Source: Sedimenticola_A sp040506895
Lineage (GTDB): Bacteria; Pseudomonadota; Gammaproteobacteria; Chromatiales; Chromatiaceae
Direction of reading: 5' to 3'
Length of the DNA: 64,000 nt
Assembly: GCA_040506895.1 (NCBI GenBank)
Contig: JBEVVY010000001.1
Location: 3,643,116-3,707,115, forward strand
Shown: piece after piece, positions 26,801-34,905 of the stretch
How positions within the stretch are numbered: the first letter of the stretch is position 1
Layout: the number at the start of each line of letters is the position of its first letter
Translations under genes and position numbers: made by a program
Notes under the pieces: model-generated
Database searches by the model: none
What the model was told of the DNA's origin: nothing
What the model saw: the letters and a program-made list of their open reading frames with translations, nothing else

Positions 26801-26953
26801 GTAGATGATATGGGGCAGCAGGTCGATGTTGAGTCGCTGCAGGGCAAACAGCCCCAGCACCATGATGGCGAGGGTGATCATCACCACTCCGATGGGGTGG
26901 CGCAGTGACCAGGCAGCTAGGCCGCCGCCGATTGTCTTCTTGGACTCTCTCAT
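23846..26953 (-). CDS. RND efflux transporter permease (AcrB/MdtB type)
   Basis: The 1035-residue inner-membrane RND pump is close to the usual length. It has the N-terminal helix (PIGVVMITLAIMVLGLFAL), two large periplasmic domains and the proton-relay helix with GIGMLVDSTIVMLENI. It exports organic compounds or envelope molecules with an adaptor and an outer-membrane channel. The adaptor gene is 40 bp upstream; no TolC-like gene is in the cluster, so the channel must be encoded elsewhere. Substrate is unknown; it looks like HAE-1 rather than the metal-exporting HME class, because no Met-rich metal sites are evident. Confidence 0.93.
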   Translation of the reverse strand: MRESKKTIGGGLAAWSLRHPIGVVMITLAIMVLGLFALQRLNIDLLPHIIYPDVRVRIMDPGVPATIMEDEVTRQLEEQLAITEDAIHIESQTSEGRSAVSLSFEYGKDIDIALRDASTRLDRAKRFLPDTIDAPVIYKRDPSQIPIAEYVVSSSLRDPVELRSWVDYSLGKWLLNIPGVAAAEVGGGLIREIQVLADQNRLAGLGLDILDIAASLESANIETPAGRLIMDNAEISGRTAGRFRNVEEIANLPIPVENGGGPARLLRLGEVAQVIDGAEDERLRIRLNGLPGIKLSIQKQPQANTVAVVDGVNVKLEQLHRDGLIPEDIEVRIVDDQAQYVRRSLDNAITAAGSGALLAMLVVYIFLGSLRRTLIIGSAIPIAILVTFILMSSAGLTLNIMTLGGLALGIGMLVDSTIVMLENIYRHQRKGEDRDHASKQAASEVNSAIVASTSTNLAAVLPFLFISGLVGLLFRELIFTISAAIVASMLVALTLVPALAGRIPTGREGLLRRGVNGAIALLQNGYAWLLGWLIRVHWLILALFIAGLAVAAPRFLDSKQIFLPRMDEGQVYVSISADKGTSVARMNRITERIEGILSIQPEVETLFTTVGGHVFGRSQHESANRASVKVQLKPLTERAGLPTQRWIGRVNKLVAKERIPGIKVRIFSRGVRGIRLNRSDDDFALRIKGPDLEVLEKLADRVMQKITAVDGLGNLQHSAEEKNQELSVLVDRERAASYGLTVEDVGKALRFALQGSNVTDFITEDRSIDVLLRLDREDVANPADLENIILFSKNESRAPVHLSDIARVELQPTPSAIMRDLQQRMVEVSATLTGEKTLNETIESTLKLLDDMQIPKGYTVYEAGNLETLKEGRNLSYQLLGLAIFLVFVVMAVQYESLRNPIVIILSVPFAIIGVAIGLQVTELPLSMPIWLGMIMLAGIVVNNAIVLVEYIEIQRRNGLGVREAIIEAARLRLRPILMTTLTTVVGMLPLALALGEGSEMLQPLAVTIVSGLLFSTLVSLVLVPSVYRLVSIRD

Positions 26954-26993
26954 CCGATTGCCTGATCAATGACCCCGGGAACCTTGCACAGAA

Positions 26994-28082
26994 TTATCGT
27001 TGGGCGGATTTGGCTCCCACGCCCTCTTTCAAATTGACCACCTTGACCTTTTTACCCTCGGCGAGCCCGAGGAAACCCCGCGTGATCACCCGCTGGCCGC
27101 TCTCCAGGCCTTCCAGGACCTCGATCTTCTCTGCGAGGCGAATGCCGCTTCTGACGCGTGCCTGGCGGGCCTTCTGGTCCTGGCCCATGAGGAAGACATA
27201 TTCGCCTTCCCGGTCACGACGGATGGCGCCGAAAGGTACCAGCAGTCGCTCCGCCTGGGCGGTCTGCAGGGTCACGCGGGCAAACTGTCCAGCGCGAGCC
27301 CCATCGGGTACAGGTTCCAACAGCACCTCCACCACGCCCTGGCGGGTAAGGCTGTCCAGTTCGGGGTGAATACGCAGGATGGAGCCGGTGAACCGGCCAC
27401 TGCCGAGGGCATCGATACGCACCGAGACCGGGTCACCGTTTTTCAGGTGGGGTAGCAGCAGTTCGGAGACATGGATCTCCGTGACCAGGGAGCCGGGATC
27501 GGTTACCGTCAGCAGGTGGCTGTGCTTTGATACCACGTCACCGGGTTCGATTTTCCGCTCGCTGATGACACCGGCAAAGGGGGCCGTGATGCGTGTGTAG
27601 CCGATGCGGGTCTCCAGCAGTTTCTGTTCCGCCCGGGCCACATCGACGGCGGTCTGGGCCCGTGCCAGCTCGTCTTCAGACGCGGCGCGTTTCTTCACCA
27701 GCCCGCGTATCCGCTTCAGGTCGACATTTGCCTGGCGGGTGGTGGCCCTGGCCTTTTCGAGTTCTGCCTGCAGCAGGTCGTCCGCCAGCCTGACCAGGGT
27801 CTCACCCTGTTTTACCCGGTCGCCCTCGTAGAAGGGGACGGCCGTTACGCGCCCCTCCTCCTGGTTGTGTATGCGCACGGTGCGCCGGGCACGCAGGCTG
27901 CCGGTGCGTTCATGGGAACTCCGGGTCTGCTCGTTGCGGGTGGTGATGACCTCTACCAAGTGATCTCTGGCAGAACGCTTCTTTCCCTTCTGGGTTGTCT
28001 CCTGTGTCTCCTCACTACATCCACTGATTCCTGCGAGTAGCAGAACGATGACAATGAAAGTGAGGATGCGGGAGAGGTTCAT
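26994..28082 (-). CDS. RND efflux periplasmic adaptor lipoprotein
   Basis: The 362-residue membrane-fusion protein has a lipoprotein signal (VLLLAGISGC), a lipoyl half (NQEEGRVTAVPFYEGDRVKQGETLVRLAD), a coiled-coil hairpin, a second lipoyl half (TRITAPFAGVISERKIEPGDVV) and a beta-barrel. It links the RND permease to an outer-membrane channel. It lies 6 bp downstream of the LexA-fold protein gene and 40 bp upstream of the permease gene, so the three are probably one operon. Confidence 0.93.
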   Translation of the reverse strand: MNLSRILTFIVIVLLLAGISGCSEETQETTQKGKKRSARDHLVEVITTRNEQTRSSHERTGSLRARRTVRIHNQEEGRVTAVPFYEGDRVKQGETLVRLADDLLQAELEKARATTRQANVDLKRIRGLVKKRAASEDELARAQTAVDVARAEQKLLETRIGYTRITAPFAGVISERKIEPGDVVSKHSHLLTVTDPGSLVTEIHVSELLLPHLKNGDPVSVRIDALGSGRFTGSILRIHPELDSLTRQGVVEVLLEPVPDGARAGQFARVTLQTAQAERLLVPFGAIRRDREGEYVFLMGQDQKARQARVRSGIRLAEKIEVLEGLESGQRVITRGFLGLAEGKKVKVVNLKEGVGAKSAQR

Positions 28083-28088
28083 GGGCGG

Positions 28089-28511
28089 TTATTGAAGCGG
28101 GATTTCGTTTTCACCGTTGTTTGGCTGGTAGGGCTGGTAGTGCTTCACATCGCGCTTGATGTTGCGCTGAACGATCACGCCCTCGATCCTGAACTCGGCA
28201 CCGGCCAGGTCGATCTCCGGGTAGTCACTGTTGAGCGCCACCAGCTTTTCGCCTCCCTGGCCATCTTTCCGGTATTGGCGGAACCAGCGTTCACCATTCA
28301 CCGTGGCCACCACGTAGGCTCCTGTGGCGCAGGCTTCGGCGGGTTCGATCACGATCACGCAACCGTTGGGGAACTCCGGCTCCATGCTGTCATCCATCGC
28401 CTGGAGGGCGTAGAGTTCGTTGTAACTGCAATCCTGGGTCATAAAACTACTCTCGAACGATTCGCGTGCTGCGGAAATCATATAGAATCCGCCGGGTTGC
28501 GAAAGTTTCAT
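28089..28511 (-). CDS. LexA-fold (S24-like) protein without DNA-binding domain, catalytic Lys replaced by Arg
   Basis: The 140-residue protein is a stand-alone S24/LexA-type domain. The nucleophile region is MDDSMEPEFPNG with Ser42, and alignment to LexA places Arg78 (GERWFRQY) where the catalytic lysine should be. There is no helix-turn-helix. It may therefore be a non-cleaving sensor or structural protein rather than a repressor. A second possible start at 28481 (MISAARES) has a better Shine-Dalgarno (GGCGGA). It leads the RND pump operon and is divergent from the Atm1-type exporter gene. Confidence 0.75.
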   Translation of the reverse strand: MKLSQPGGFYMISAARESFESSFMTQDCSYNELYALQAMDDSMEPEFPNGCVIVIEPAEACATGAYVVATVNGERWFRQYRKDGQGGEKLVALNSDYPEIDLAGAEFRIEGVIVQRNIKRDVKHYQPYQPNNGENEIPLQ

Positions 28512-28629
28512 ACAATTGACACGATTTGCGTACTTTAACAGAAAAAAGTAGCACGGCAGAGCATGAAATATGGTGTAAGACCTTGTGCTTGCTGCAGTTA
28601 ATGGGCCTCTCCAGAGAATAGAACACTCC

Positions 28630-30438
28630 ATGTCCCACATCACTCACGCCTATAGCCGTCCCCATGAAGATCGTAGGGATTGGCACAACCTCAGGGGTAT
28701 GTTGCCCTATCTCTGGGATTACCGCGGCCGGGCCCTGCTCGCCCTGCTCTGCCTGGTGCTGGCCAAAATGGCCAATGTCGGGATCCCCCTGGTGCTCAAG
28801 GAGATCGTCGACGGCCTGGAGAAGAGCGAACAGACCCTGCTGGTGCTGCCGGTTTTTCTGCTGGTGGCCTACGGTGTACTGAAGATCGGCAGTTCACTCT
28901 TCAACGAGTTGCGCGATGTGGTCTTCGCCCGGGTGCGCTACCACGCCATGCGTCGGCTCTCCACCCAGGTACTGAGCCACCTTCACCATCTCTCTCTTCG
29001 TTTTCACCTGGAGCGAAAGACCGGTGCCATCAGCCGGGACCTGGAGCGGGGAACCCGCAGTGTCAGCACCATTCTCAACTACATGGTCTTCAGCATCATG
29101 CCGATGCTGGTGGAGTTTGCGCTGGTGGCGGCGGTGCTGCTGACCCAGTACGACATTGTATTCACCCTGGTGACCTTCGGCACCGTGGCGATCTACGTGG
29201 CCTTCACCCTGGCGGTGACCGAGTGGCGCATGGACTATCGTCTGCAGATGAACCGGCTCGAGTCCGAGTCCAACGGCCAGGCCCTGGACAGCCTCATCAA
29301 CTACGAGACGGTAAAGTATTTCGGCAACGAGAAGCTGGAGCTGGATCGCTTCGACGGCACCCTGGGTGAGTGGGAGGGCAAGGCGGTGATGAGCACCACC
29401 TCCATGTCCATTCTCAACTTCGGCCAGGGGGCGATCATCGGTTTCGGCGTGATGGCGATCATGTTCTTCGCCGCCAACGGGGTGGTGGAAGGCGAGATGT
29501 CGATCGGCGACCTGGTACTGGTCAACGCCTTCCTGCTGCAGCTCTTCATCCCCCTCAACTTCCTCGGCATCGTCTACCGCCAGATCAAGTACTCCCTGGC
29601 GGACATGGACCTGATCTTCAAACTGCTGGAGCAGGAGCCCGAGATTCAGGACCGGCCAGATGCCCGGCCGCTCGACCTGGCGCGGGGCGAGGTGAGATTC
29701 GAACAGGTGGATTTCGCCTACCAGGCAGATCGCCAGATCCTTCACGGTGTGGACTTTGCCGTCAGGCCGGGAGAGAAGGTCGCCGTGGTGGGGCACAGCG
29801 GGGCGGGCAAGTCGACGCTCTCGCGGCTGCTTTTCCGTTTCTATGATGTCACCGACGGTCATGTCACGGTCGACGGCCAGAACCTGAGAGAGGTGACCCA
29901 GGAGAGCCTGCGTGAGGCGATCGGCATCGTTCCCCAGGACACGGTGCTGTTCAACGACACCATCTACTACAACCTGGCCTATGGCCGCCCGCAGGCGAGC
30001 CGCGCCGAGGTGGAGGAGGCCGCCGGTATGGCCCATATCCGCGAGTTCATCGAATCCCTGCCCCAGGGCTACGACACGGTGGTGGGGGAACGGGGCCTCA
30101 AGCTCTCCGGTGGCGAGAAGCAGCGCATCGCCATTGCCCGGGCGATTCTCAAGCGACCGCGCATCCTGGTGTTCGACGAGGCGACCTCTTCCCTGGACAG
30201 CAAGACCGAGCAGGCGATCCAGGAGACATTGCGCGAGGTGGCCCGGGATCACACCACCCTGGTTATTGCCCACCGTCTCTCCACGGTGGTGGACGCCGAC
30301 CGCATCCTGGTGATGGACCAGGGGCGGATCGTCGAGCAGGGCAGCCACCGTGAACTGATGGCCGGGGAGGGGATATATCACCACATGTGGCTGCTGCAGC
30401 AGGAGGAGCGTGAACAGTTGGCCGAGGGCGAGTCATGA
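28630..30438 (+). CDS. Atm1/ABCB7-type ABC exporter
   Basis: The 602-residue half-transporter has six membrane helices then an ATPase domain. Visible are NFGQGAIIGFG, resembling the glutathione-contacting motif of Atm1 proteins, Walker A GHSGAGKST near residue 389, signature LSGGEKQR, Walker B ILVFDEATSS and H-loop IAHRLST. Members export glutathione-bound metals or sulfur species and support Fe-S assembly or metal resistance. The ATG at 28630 begins the family-typical N-terminus. It overlaps cca by 4 bp. Confidence 0.92.
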   Translation: MSHITHAYSRPHEDRRDWHNLRGMLPYLWDYRGRALLALLCLVLAKMANVGIPLVLKEIVDGLEKSEQTLLVLPVFLLVAYGVLKIGSSLFNELRDVVFARVRYHAMRRLSTQVLSHLHHLSLRFHLERKTGAISRDLERGTRSVSTILNYMVFSIMPMLVEFALVAAVLLTQYDIVFTLVTFGTVAIYVAFTLAVTEWRMDYRLQMNRLESESNGQALDSLINYETVKYFGNEKLELDRFDGTLGEWEGKAVMSTTSMSILNFGQGAIIGFGVMAIMFFAANGVVEGEMSIGDLVLVNAFLLQLFIPLNFLGIVYRQIKYSLADMDLIFKLLEQEPEIQDRPDARPLDLARGEVRFEQVDFAYQADRQILHGVDFAVRPGEKVAVVGHSGAGKSTLSRLLFRFYDVTDGHVTVDGQNLREVTQESLREAIGIVPQDTVLFNDTIYYNLAYGRPQASRAEVEEAAGMAHIREFIESLPQGYDTVVGERGLKLSGGEKQRIAIARAILKRPRILVFDEATSSLDSKTEQAIQETLREVARDHTTLVIAHRLSTVVDADRILVMDQGRIVEQGSHRELMAGEGIYHHMWLLQQEEREQLAEGES

Positions 30439-31571
30439 AGATCTACCGTGTAGGTGGTGCGGTGCGAGACCGGCTGCTGGAGCTGCCGGTGAAGGATACC
30501 GACTGGGTGGTTGTCGGCGGCAGCGAGGAGGAGATGCTGGCCCGAGGATACAGGCCGGCCGACGCCGACTTTCCGGTTTTTCTGCACCCTGATACCGGCG
30601 AGGAGTACGCTCTGGCCCGCCGGGAGACCAAGACCGGTCCGGGCTACAAGGGTTTCTCGGTCGATGCCGGACCCGATGTGACACTGGAGGAGGATCTCAA
30701 GCGCAGGGATCTCACCATCAACGCCATTGCCCAGGACGAGGCGGGGGAGACCATCGATCCGTTCAACGGCAAAGAGGACCTCGCCGAGGGCATGTTGCGT
30801 CATATCGGTCCCGCCTTCGTGGAGGATCCGGTGCGGTTGCTCAGGGTGGCCCGTTTCGCAGCCCGGCTCGGGCGCTGGGGGTTCCGTGTGGCCCACGGTA
30901 CCCATGCCCTGATGAAGAAGATGGCCGCCTCGGATGATCTGAAGGCGCTCAAGCCCGAACGGATCTGGCAGGAGATGAAGCTGGCCCTGGTCACCGATCA
31001 ACCCTGGCGCTTCTTCGAAGTGCTGCACTGCTGCGGGGCCCTCCAGGTGATCATGCCGCCCCTGGCAGACAGCATGGGGGATCCTGCAGCCCATAAGCAG
31101 GCAGGGGAGAGCGAACCGGTGGCCGCCTTGAAACGGGCTGCGGCGATCAGCGAGGACCCCAGGGTGCGATTTGGAGCGGTGATGTTTTTCTGTGCCAGAG
31201 AGTCCGCTGACGCACTGGCCGGAATGCGGCCGGAACGGGAATATAGCGAACTTCTGGAGCTGGCTCTGGACCTGGCGCCAGGCTTCGATGCTCCCATGAC
31301 GGGGGATGCGGCAGGGGTGGTGAACTTTCTGCATCGCTCCCGAGCCCAGCAGCAGGGGGAGAGGTTCGAGGTATTGTTGGCGCTGCTCTCTGCACTGTTC
31401 CCGGAAAATGGTGATCAGGCCAGCGAATTGTTCCGTAGATCACTGCAAGCCGCCTCGGCGGTGTCGGTGCAGGCGTTGAAGGCGGCGGGTATCGATGGTG
31501 CCCAGCTCGGGCAGGCCCTGGCATTCGAGCGGGTAAAGGCGGTGAGCGGAATTCTGGCGGGTCGTGATTAA
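30435..31571 (+). CDS. cca: CCA tRNA nucleotidyltransferase (short form, no HD domain)
   Basis: The 378-residue class II nucleotidyltransferase adds or repairs the CCA tail of tRNAs. It shows YRVGGAVRD, the metal-binding KDTDWVVVG, RRDLTINAIAQD and EDPVRLLRVARFAARLG. It lacks the C-terminal HD phosphohydrolase domain found in longer gammaproteobacterial forms. Start ATG overlaps the exporter's stop (ATGA), so translation is coupled. Confidence 0.94.
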   Translation: MKIYRVGGAVRDRLLELPVKDTDWVVVGGSEEEMLARGYRPADADFPVFLHPDTGEEYALARRETKTGPGYKGFSVDAGPDVTLEEDLKRRDLTINAIAQDEAGETIDPFNGKEDLAEGMLRHIGPAFVEDPVRLLRVARFAARLGRWGFRVAHGTHALMKKMAASDDLKALKPERIWQEMKLALVTDQPWRFFEVLHCCGALQVIMPPLADSMGDPAAHKQAGESEPVAALKRAAAISEDPRVRFGAVMFFCARESADALAGMRPEREYSELLELALDLAPGFDAPMTGDAAGVVNFLHRSRAQQQGERFEVLLALLSALFPENGDQASELFRRSLQAASAVSVQALKAAGIDGAQLGQALAFERVKAVSGILAGRD

Positions 31572-31632
31572 CCCGACTGAAAGGCTTGGTTTTTGTGTTA
31601 GAATCAACCTTTTACATCAATTCATATAACAG

Positions 31633-33276
31633 ATGAGCGAAATCCAGGAAGAGCAGCAGAGCCCGGGCGGCAAGGTGGGTGAGGGTTTTCTCGCCTCGCT
31701 GATGAATCGTTCATCGATCCTGCGTATTCTCGTGGTGGGCCGCCTTCTCGGGCCACTGGGAGCACTCGCAACAACTCTGGTATTCAACCTGGTACTGGCC
31801 ATCCTGGTATTTGCCGGTGTGGGCCAGGAGCATAACCTGCCGGTGCTGATGATCCTGGTGGGTTTTCTCTCCCTGGTGGCCGGACTGGTGGGGGCGGGGC
31901 GCCTGCGCAGCCAGCTCCTGAAACCCCTGGTGGAACTGGAACAGTCGGTGGCCGATGTCTGCCAGGGTGATCCCTGGTCATCCCTTCCCCTTGAGAGCGT
32001 CGGTGTACTCGGCTCGGTCGCCCGCGACCTGGACAGCCTGAGCGGCGAACTGATCGATCTCTACGAGGATATGGACAACCGCGTGGCACGCCAGACCCGG
32101 CGCCTGGCCCAGCAGACCTCGGCGGTCAATATCCTTTACGATGTCGCTTCCAGTATCAACCAGGTGGGTGATATGGACAGCCTGCTGTTGCGCTACCTGG
32201 TGGTGCTCAAGGAGATCATCCACGGCAAGGCCGCCACCGTGCAACTGGCTACAAACCAGGAGCAGATGCGCCTGGTGGGCAGCGTGGGGCTGGATGATGT
32301 CCCGATGACAGAGCAGGATCAGCTGCCGGTTCCACTCTGCCAGTGTGGCAAGGCACTTTCCAGTGGCGATGTGCTCTGCGAACACGATGCCAGGGAGTGT
32401 TCCCTGCGCAACAACCGGCGCATGTACAGCACCTCGGAGATGGAGGTGATAGAGGTTCCGCTGGCATACCATCGCGACCAGCTCGGTCTCTACCGGATCT
32501 ACGTGAAACGTGCCGACCGCAAGGGGCGTGAAGATATCCAGTACCTGCTGGACACCATCGGCAATCACCTCGGTATCGCTATCGCCAAGCAGCGTTCCGA
32601 TGAAGAGGCGCATCGGCTCTCCATTATCCAGGAGCGTACCGCCCTGGCCCACGAGCTGCACGACTCCCTGGCCCAGACACTGGCGAGCCTGCGTTTCCAG
32701 GTGCGCATGCTGGAGGAGACCCAGGAGCAGGAGAATGCGGGTGCCAGGAGCCGCAGCGAGCTGGACCGCATCCGCAATGCCCTCGACGAGGCACACAACG
32801 AACTGAGAGAGCTGCTGAACAACTTCCGTGCACCCGTTGATCAGCGCGGGCTTGCGCCTGCCCTGGAAAAACTGGCCCAGCGCTTCCGCCAGGAGACCGG
32901 TATCCCGATCTTCTTCCAGCGCAGCTGTCGCCAGATCAATCTCGGGGCCAGCGAGGAGATGCAGATCCTGCGTATAGTGCAGGAGAGCCTGGTCAATATC
33001 CGCAAGCATGCCCAGGCACATACCGTGCGCGTGCTGCTCACCTGCCATGGCGACAACGAGTACAAGGTGCTGGTCGAGGATGACGGTGTTGGTTTCGAGA
33101 ATGCCAGTCCAAGCGGTAATCCGGGTGAGCATATCGGCCTCTCCATCATGGAGGAGAGGGCTCACCGCCTTGGGGGCAGCATTCGCATCGAGAGTGAGCC
33201 TGGAGAGGGCACCCGGGTGGAGTTGATCTATAATGCCGATTCCCGGCTGACAGACGAACAACAAGAGGCCGTTTAA
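31633..33276 (+). CDS. NarX-like sensor histidine kinase lacking a periplasmic nitrate domain
   Basis: The 547-residue kinase has two membrane helices (about residues 45-70 and 76-95) with only a few residues between them, so the periplasmic nitrate-binding P-box domain of true NarX is absent. A HAMP-like linker follows, then a GAF-like region with a cysteine cluster (C236, C238, C249, C256), a HisKA_3 block (LAHELHDSLAQTLASLR) and an HATPase (ESLVNIRKHAQA, DDGVGF). It probably senses a cytoplasmic redox or metal signal through the cysteines (inference). Its stop overlaps the regulator's start (TAATG), forming a classic pair. Confidence 0.9.
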   Translation: MSEIQEEQQSPGGKVGEGFLASLMNRSSILRILVVGRLLGPLGALATTLVFNLVLAILVFAGVGQEHNLPVLMILVGFLSLVAGLVGAGRLRSQLLKPLVELEQSVADVCQGDPWSSLPLESVGVLGSVARDLDSLSGELIDLYEDMDNRVARQTRRLAQQTSAVNILYDVASSINQVGDMDSLLLRYLVVLKEIIHGKAATVQLATNQEQMRLVGSVGLDDVPMTEQDQLPVPLCQCGKALSSGDVLCEHDARECSLRNNRRMYSTSEMEVIEVPLAYHRDQLGLYRIYVKRADRKGREDIQYLLDTIGNHLGIAIAKQRSDEEAHRLSIIQERTALAHELHDSLAQTLASLRFQVRMLEETQEQENAGARSRSELDRIRNALDEAHNELRELLNNFRAPVDQRGLAPALEKLAQRFRQETGIPIFFQRSCRQINLGASEEMQILRIVQESLVNIRKHAQAHTVRVLLTCHGDNEYKVLVEDDGVGFENASPSGNPGEHIGLSIMEERAHRLGGSIRIESEPGEGTRVELIYNADSRLTDEQQEAV

Positions 33277-33920
33277 TGCGCATACTGCTGATTGATGACC
33301 ACGCCCTGTTCCGCATCGGGCTGCAGGAGTTGCTGCAGCGCCGTGGAATTGATGTTGTGGGCGCCCTCGGAGACTGCCAGCAGGGGATCGAAATGGTCGC
33401 TCAGGAGCAGCCTGACGTGGTGCTGCTCGATATGCGTATGCCGGACATGAACGGTATCGAGGTGCTGCAGGAACTGCGGGGACGAAACCTCACAATGCCG
33501 ATCGCCATGCTCACCACCAGCCGTGATGAAAAGGATGTCATCAACTCGCTGCAGAACGGAGCCCAGGGTTACCTGCTGAAGGATATGGAACCCAATGAGC
33601 TGATCGATGCGCTTGAGGAGATCGTCGCCGGTTCGACCATTGTCGCAAAGGAACTGACCGGTATCCTCGCCAAGGCGGTGCAGGGCGAGTCTGAGAGCTC
33701 GGTAGCTCAGGACGCCTTTTCCGATCTCACGCCCCGCGAACGCGAGATTCTCTGTCACTTGGCCGATGGCCAGAGCAACAAGGTGATCGCCCGCAACCTG
33801 GGGATTTCCGACGGCACGGTGAAGCTCCATGTAAAGGCGATTCTGCGCAAGCTCAATGTCCATTCACGGGTGGAGGCGGCAGTGATTGCAGTGGAGCAGA
33901 ATCTCTGCCCGCGGGGATGA
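33276..33920 (+). CDS. NarL-family response regulator (LuxR-type output)
   Basis: The 214-residue response regulator has a receiver domain with acidic pocket (LLIDDH), phospho-Asp in VVLLDMRMPDMNG and conserved Lys (YLLKD), then a LuxR/GerE helix-turn-helix (LTPREREILCHLADGQSNKVIARNLGISDGTVKLHVKAILRKL). It is translationally coupled to the NarX-like kinase and is the expected phosphorylation partner. Confidence 0.94.
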   Translation: MRILLIDDHALFRIGLQELLQRRGIDVVGALGDCQQGIEMVAQEQPDVVLLDMRMPDMNGIEVLQELRGRNLTMPIAMLTTSRDEKDVINSLQNGAQGYLLKDMEPNELIDALEEIVAGSTIVAKELTGILAKAVQGESESSVAQDAFSDLTPREREILCHLADGQSNKVIARNLGISDGTVKLHVKAILRKLNVHSRVEAAVIAVEQNLCPRG

Positions 33921-34036
33921 TTTTCAATACTTCCAGGAGCGCCGGGGAATATAACCTCTCAGCCTGCGCCTGAAAGTGCATTCAGTTACGGTCGCAAGCG
34001 TTGCGGCCAAAGAGTTGTAGTACAGGAAATGAAATT

Positions 34037-34516
34037 ATGATCAGGTTTATCGAACAGATACGCAGCTGCATGACCGATGTAAAGGAGATCATGCCCTGGG
34101 ACCTGGAGGAGCGCATCGAGGCGAATCCGGATCTTCTGATCGTGGATGTGCGCGAGCCCTACGAGTTCGACGCCATGCATATTGAAGGCTCCATGAACGT
34201 CCCCCGGGGTATCCTAGAGTCGGCTTGCGAGTGGGACTACGAGGAGACCGAGCCGGAACTGGTGAAGTCCCGTAAACGGGAGATCGTGGTGGTCTGTCGC
34301 TCAGGATATCGCAGCATCCTTGCGGCCCACTCCATGCAGGTGTTGGGTTATGAGAACGTCTGCTCCCTGCAGACCGGCCTGCGTGGATGGAAGGATTTCG
34401 ACCAGCCCATGGAAGACAAGGACGGCAAGGATATAGACCTGGACGATGCCGATGTCTACTTTGCACCGATCCTGCGTGACGACCAGAAACGCCCCGCTGA
34501 CTGGGTGGATGGTTGA
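34037..34516 (+). CDS. rhodanese-domain protein
   Basis: The 159-residue single rhodanese-domain protein carries the active-site loop VVCRSGYRSI with Cys87. Rhodaneses move sulfane sulfur between carriers and are common near sulfur metabolism genes. The ATG at 34037 follows CAGGAAATG; longer forms have no support. It lies 116 bp behind the response regulator, and a MITE-like element begins 73 bp after its stop. Confidence 0.9.
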   Translation: MIRFIEQIRSCMTDVKEIMPWDLEERIEANPDLLIVDVREPYEFDAMHIEGSMNVPRGILESACEWDYEETEPELVKSRKREIVVVCRSGYRSILAAHSMQVLGYENVCSLQTGLRGWKDFDQPMEDKDGKDIDLDDADVYFAPILRDDQKRPADWVDG

Positions 34517-34588
34517 AGCAGTAACCAACATCGGGCCGCTTTACCCTCAAGGTGGTACCCACTCCCGGGGAGCCCTATTGTCTGCTAT

Positions 34589-34872
34589 TATTAACCCGGC
34601 CACTAAATATACCTCTTTCAGCTGTAGCGTGCTCACCGGCAGCAAGGCATCAATGCGCCGCTGTAGCCCCCCTACAACAAGTATTGATAACGCAGTCTGC
34701 AGGTGAGCACGCTACAGCCTGTCTTTCATATTCAATAGGTCAGGTGTTTCAAGCATTCCCTTGCTCAGTGTTGCGACTCTTGCCAATAGAGCGGCTATTA
34801 CCTGCGAGTCGCGCCTTGATCAAGGGAATGCTTGAAGCACTGAAAGCGATATATTTAGTGGCCGGGTTAATA
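34589..34872. mobile_element. MITE-like element with 33-bp terminal inverted repeats and nested palindromes
   Basis: The ends 34589-34621 and 34840-34872 are inverted repeats; the outer 23 bp (TATTAACCCGGCCACTAAAT...) are perfect and the inner 10 bp carry 3 mismatches. Two further perfect 16-bp pairs lie inside: 34622-34637 with 34702-34717 (CTGTAGCGTGCTCACC) and 34748-34763 with 34821-34836 (TTCAAGCATTCCCTTG), each with smaller dyads within (GCGACTC/GAGTCGC, AATAG/CTATT). No coding sequence is present. The design is that of a non-autonomous element with no transposase. The flanks show at most a TA-like target duplication. It ends 34 bp before the pentapeptide-repeat gene. Confidence 0.8.
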
Positions 34873-34905
34873 GTATGAACACGGTTGTCACACTGGGAGC
34901 GATGG

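Noticed and set aside
23846..28082. Heavy-metal (CusA-type) efflux pump
   Set aside because: No metal-binding Met clusters or neighbouring cus/czc genes were seen; the permease looks like the AcrB/MdtB type.
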